64,000 nt of DNA from Jiangella alba (GTDB lineage Bacteria > Actinomycetota > Actinomycetes > Jiangellales > Jiangellaceae), in assembly GCF_900106035.1 (NCBI RefSeq), contig NZ_FNUC01000004.1, positions 62,001 through 126,000 on the forward strand. Reading direction: 5' to 3'. The notes below the pieces were generated by a model. It was not told the origin of the DNA. It made no database searches and worked only from the letters and a program-made list of their open reading frames with translations. Below are positions 61,690 to 64,000 of the stretch, in pieces. Made by a program: the position numbers and the translations under genes. Every line of letters starts with the position of its first letter. The stretch's first letter is position 1.

Positions 61690-62067
61690 TCACTTGCCGG
61701 CCTTCTTCTTGCCGGCGACGGTCTTCTTCCGACCCTTGCGGGTACGGGCATTCGTGTGAGTGCGCTGACCACGGACGGGGAGCCCGCGGCGGTGCCGGAT
61801 GCCCTGATAGCTACCGATCTCGATCTTGCGGCGGATGTCGCTCTGCACCTCGCGGCGGAGGTCACCCTCGATCTGGTAGTTGGCCTCGATCCAGTCGCGG
61901 AGCTTGACCAGCTCCTCGTCACCGAGGTCCTTGACGCGGATGTCCGGGCTGACGCCCGTCTCCTTGAGAGTCTCCAGCGCTCGGGTACGCCCGATGCCGA
62001 AGATGTAGGTGAGTGCTACCTCCAGGCGCTTGTCGCGCGGGAGGTCGACGCCGACGAGGCGTGCCAT
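61690..62067 (-). CDS. rpsM: 30S ribosomal protein S13 (uS13)
   Basis: This 125-residue protein shows [72 protein letters not shown] and a Lys-rich C-terminus, all conserved. It follows rpmJ after a 168-nt gap that contains hairpin-forming GC-rich sequence but no gene. Confidence 0.98.
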   Translation of the reverse strand: MARLVGVDLPRDKRLEVALTYIFGIGRTRALETLKETGVSPDIRVKDLGDEELVKLRDWIEANYQIEGDLRREVQSDIRRKIEIGSYQGIRHRRGLPVRGQRTHTNARTRKGRKKTVAGKKKAGK

Positions 62068-62235
62068 GCGGTGTTCCTCACTTCGTTCGCGGAGGTGTCT
62101 GACGCACCGCGTCTCGGCGATCCTGTGCCGCCGAGCCCCGGCCTCCGCCCGGGGGTGGTCCCCGCCGTAGCCGGCAGGGGTGCTGGTGCGTTGTCCTGTG
62201 TATTCAGTTGTGTCCGGGCGAGCGGTGCCCGGTGA

Positions 62236-62349
62236 TCAGCCCTGACGCTGCTTGTGACGCAGGTTCTCGCAGATCACCATGACCCGGCCGTGACGGCGGA
62301 TCACCTTGCACTTGTCGCAGATCGGCTTGACGCTCGGCTTGACCTTCAT
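62236..62349 (-). CDS. rpmJ: 50S ribosomal protein L36 (bL36)
   Basis: This is a 37-residue protein. It reads [20 protein letters not shown] and ends with a [11 protein letters not shown] tail, giving the zinc-binding Cys-Cys-Cys-His set of the zinc-containing form. ATG at 62349, TGA at 62236-62238. It sits 66 nt downstream of the infA stop, the conserved order. Confidence 0.97.
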   Translation of the reverse strand: MKVKPSVKPICDKCKVIRRHGRVMVICENLRHKQRQG

Positions 62350-62415
62350 CGGGGACTCTTTCTTGACGTGTGCCGAGAGTTCGGAGTTGGCCGAAGCCGC
62401 CGGCAGAGGTCGTGG

Positions 62416-62637
62416 TTACTTGTAGCGGTAGACGATGCGACCGCGGGTCAAGTCGTACGGGCTGAGCTCCACCACCACCCGGTCTTCGGGAAGGATCCGG
62501 ATGTAGTGCTGACGCATCTTGCCGGAAATGTGGGCGAGCACCTTGTGACCGTTGGAGAGCTCTACCCGGAACATGGCGTTCGGGAGAGCCTCGGTCACGG
62601 TGCCCTCGATCTCGATGACCCCGTCCTTCTTCGGCAT
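62416..62637 (-). CDS. infA: Translation initiation factor IF-1
   Basis: This is a 73-residue protein with an OB-fold. It starts [19 protein letters not shown] and continues with [48 protein letters not shown]. Length and sequence match the family exactly. The ATG at 62637 was chosen; further upstream codons are non-conserved. Confidence 0.98.
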   Translation of the reverse strand: MPKKDGVIEIEGTVTEALPNAMFRVELSNGHKVLAHISGKMRQHYIRILPEDRVVVELSPYDLTRGRIVYRYK

Positions 62638-62805
62638 GTCCTCCGCACTTCTTCTGTCGGTCGTCTTCCGCCTCGGCACACCACGCCACCGGGAGTCCTG
62701 GGAGGGACGGGCGGCGAGCTGTTACGCACACCCCGTCCCGGTCGAAGACACGTCCGGAACCAGCCGCAGGGCGCAACGAAACAGACCACAGTGGGCCGAC
62801 CAAGA

Positions 62806-62836
62806 ATTGTACGGTACTGGGCCTACCAGAGGCCAA
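62806..62836 (-). promoter_or_regulatory. Probable promoter of the infA operon
   Basis: On the minus strand TACAAT (62811-62806) is a strong -10. TTGGCC lies 19 nt upstream as a weak -35. Initiation near 62799 would leave a leader of about 160 nt before infA, long enough for structured regulation. Confidence 0.55.
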
Positions 62837-62861
62837 TCGTGTGAGGCAAGCCGACCCGCGG

Positions 62862-63320
62862 TCACCGTGGCGCGGGCGTCTCCCGGGAACGGTACGCCAT
62901 CTCCAGGCCGCCGAGCAGCAGTCCCCACGGGCCGGCCACCCACATCGGCCAGAAGTACTCGGGGCCGCCGCCACCGATGCTGACCAGCATCCACACCATG
63001 AGGTTGAGGGCCACGACGAAGCCGTAGAACCACCATGCGCCGGTCAGCAGGCCGCGGGCGATGCGCCGCCCCGTGCGGCGCGGCGCCGGGCGCGGCGCGG
63101 ACAGCGGACGCGGCATGATGCCGGCCGGTTGGCGGCGCACCGGCAGGTCGGCGATGACGCGGTCGAGATCCTGGTACGTCTTCGCCGAGTAGGTCGACTC
63201 GACCCGGAGCAGCAGCTCGTCCTGGCTCAGCCGGCCCTCGCCGTGCGCGTCGCGCAGGATCTCGGCCACGCGATCGCGATCGGCGTCGCTGGCGCGCATC
63301 TCGAACCGCTCGGCTCCCAT
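62862..63320 (-). CDS. DUF1707 domain membrane protein
   Basis: This is a 152-residue protein. The N-terminal DUF1707 motif (MRASDADRDRVAEILRDAHGEGRLSQDELLLRV...ADLPV) is followed by a basic Pro/Arg linker and two membrane helices (about residues 95-117 and 123-142). DUF1707 is widespread in actinobacteria, sometimes fused to HTH or membrane segments, with no settled role. The ATG at 63320 has GATACT ending 7 nt upstream, which supports this start as leaderless. Confidence 0.85.
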   Translation of the reverse strand: MGAERFEMRASDADRDRVAEILRDAHGEGRLSQDELLLRVESTYSAKTYQDLDRVIADLPVRRQPAGIMPRPLSAPRPAPRRTGRRIARGLLTGAWWFYGFVVALNLMVWMLVSIGGGGPEYFWPMWVAGPWGLLLGGLEMAYRSRETPAPR

Positions 63321-63538
63321 GCGCACCAGTATCCGCCGCACGACGGGGTCCGCCTATCGGGGTAACCCCCCAGTTCGCCCCGGGGACACCCCCGGGTCAG
63401 CGACGTCCACCGTGATCATGTCCGCTCGCGGCGTGTCAGCGACCGTCGGCGAACACGGTCACGACAGCTCTCGCCGCGCCGCCTCGGCGACGGTGCGTAT
63501 CGGTGCTCATTGCAAAGGCGGCGGACGGACCACCTGAG
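63321..63538. other. Intergenic region with hairpin and repeat half-element
   Basis: This gap holds the -10-like GATACT (63333-63328, minus strand), a 7-bp hairpin (63379-63385 with 63390-63396) and the 27-nt copy of the 56-bp palindrome arm (63492-63518). No gene is supported. Confidence 0.5.
63492..63518 (+). repeat. Half-copy of the 56-bp palindrome element
   Basis: It starts GGTGCGTATCGGTGCTCATT and is identical for 27 nt to the right arm of the palindrome at 12879-12905. No complementary arm lies nearby. It directly precedes the 76-bp repeat array. Confidence 0.85.
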
Positions 63539-63990
63539 AGCGGGCCAGTCGCGGGCAGCGGCGGCGGCCGGGTCAGCCGCTGTGGACCCGGCGCGGCGGG
63601 CGGACCACCCTGCGAGCGGGCCAGTCGCGGGCAGCGGCGGCGGCCCGGTCAGCCGCTGTGGACCCGGCGCGGCGGGCGGACCACCCCGAGAGCGGGCCAG
63701 TCGCGGGCAGCGGCGGCGGCCCGGTCAGCCGCTGTGGACCCGGCGCGGCGGGCGGACCACCCCGAGAGCGGGCCAGTCGCGGGCAGCGGCGGCGGCCGGG
63801 CCAGCCGCTGTGGACCCGGCGCGGCGGGCGGACCACCCCGAGAGCGGGCCAGTCGCGGGCAGCGGCGGCGGCCGGGCCAGCCGCTGTGGACCCGGCGCGG
63901 CGGGCGGACCACCCCGAGAGCGGGCCAGTCGCGGGCAGCGGCGGCCGGGTCAGCCGCTGTGGACCTGGGCGGCGGCCGGCACACCGAGCG
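63539..63990 (+). repeat. Tandem array of a 76-bp repeat, six copies
   Basis: Copies begin (AGCGGGCCAGTCGCGGGCAG) at 63539, 63615, 63691, 63767, 63843 and 63919, exactly 76 bp apart, with very few differences. The last copy is shortened by 3 nt in a GGC run and then decays. Each unit contains an internal hairpin (CAGCGGC...GCCGCTG). All three plus-strand frames stay open through it because 76 is not a multiple of 3. No convincing protein is encoded. Confidence 0.92.
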
Positions 63991-64000
63991 CCGCTAGCCG

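Noticed and set aside
63539-63990. CRISPR array
   Set aside because: The units are contiguous 76-bp copies with no unique spacers, and no cas genes are present.
63503-63997. A possible 164-residue protein over the 76-bp repeats
   Set aside because: All frames are open because the repeat lacks stops. The translation changes frame each unit and shows only Gly/Arg/Ala composition.
1-64000. tRNA, rRNA, prophage or transposase genes
   Set aside because: No cloverleaf, rRNA segment, integrase or transposase motif was recognised in the window.

Overview
The window is chromosomal DNA of a high-GC (roughly 70% or more) Actinomycetota bacterium. The evidence is the extreme G/C bias at third codon positions, the many GTG starts, the 4-bp ATGA/GTGA gene overlaps, and two conserved housekeeping clusters with typical actinobacterial order. 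One is infA-rpmJ-rpsM-rpsK-rpsD-rpoA-rplQ-truA. The other is rplM-rpsI-glmM through coaA/glmS/acpS/nnr/alr to tsaE/tsaB/rimI/tsaD. A filamentous or soil lineage such as Jiangellales is plausible, but the sequence alone does not prove it.

Layout. Positions 1-4243 hold an M20 amidohydrolase, a secreted GH3 beta-N-acetylhexosaminidase and a cytochrome P450. Positions 4266-5683 are an AbiE-type type IV toxin-antitoxin operon with a palindromic operator. Positions 5694-15255 hold a HAD phosphatase and the cell-wall/CoA/t6A housekeeping run (minus strand). That run is interrupted by a VapBC module on the plus strand and carries a pentapeptide-repeat gene coupled to tsaE. A perfect 56-bp palindrome lies between nnr and alr. 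Positions 15259-23617 hold glmS, coaA, a tandem pair of two-domain acetyltransferases, glmM, rpsI, rplM and another acetyltransferase. Positions 23677-26883 hold a LuxR-type regulator and a flavoprotein monooxygenase. Positions 26840-32840 are a 1970-residue secreted amylopullulanase with a probable maltose-type operator over its promoter. Positions 33391-35902 are a divergent pair of citrate synthases, one fused to an N-terminal DNA-binding domain. Positions 36351-37910 are an HxlR regulator divergent from a FAD-dependent oxidoreductase.

Positions 37960-56086 form the most unusual block. A long minus-strand run starts with a protein that fuses a response-regulator receiver, a degenerate LuxR-like helix-turn-helix and a class III nucleotide cyclase. 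It continues with an ABC ATPase, three tandem FtsX-type permeases, a histidine kinase, a NarL-type response regulator, a stand-alone receiver protein, an ABC-F protein and an acetyltransferase. Just beyond, on the plus strand, lies a two-gene operon encoding a cyclic-nucleotide-binding-domain protein and a metallo-beta-lactamase-fold hydrolase. The 16-bp palindrome GGGGTGCCAGCACCCC, or a one-mismatch version of it, sits 59-60 nt upstream of three start codons in this block: the cyclase gene, the cNMP-binding gene and the stand-alone receiver gene. I read this as one regulon: a two-component/cyclic-nucleotide system controlling an FtsX-family ABC complex. It is the best candidate here for an undescribed system.

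Positions 56097-63320 hold an AAA/DUF4143 ATPase with three promoter-containing repeats 23 bp apart, a small membrane protein, truA and the alpha-operon genes up to infA, and a DUF1707 membrane protein. The window ends in six tandem copies of a 76-bp repeat.

Two themes recur. Minisatellite-like expansions occur both between genes and inside genes (sensor kinase, acetyltransferase, HxlR gene 3' end, terminal array). A -10-like hexamer (TAGCGT or another TANNNT form) often ends 6-7 nt before a start codon, which predicts many leaderless mRNAs.
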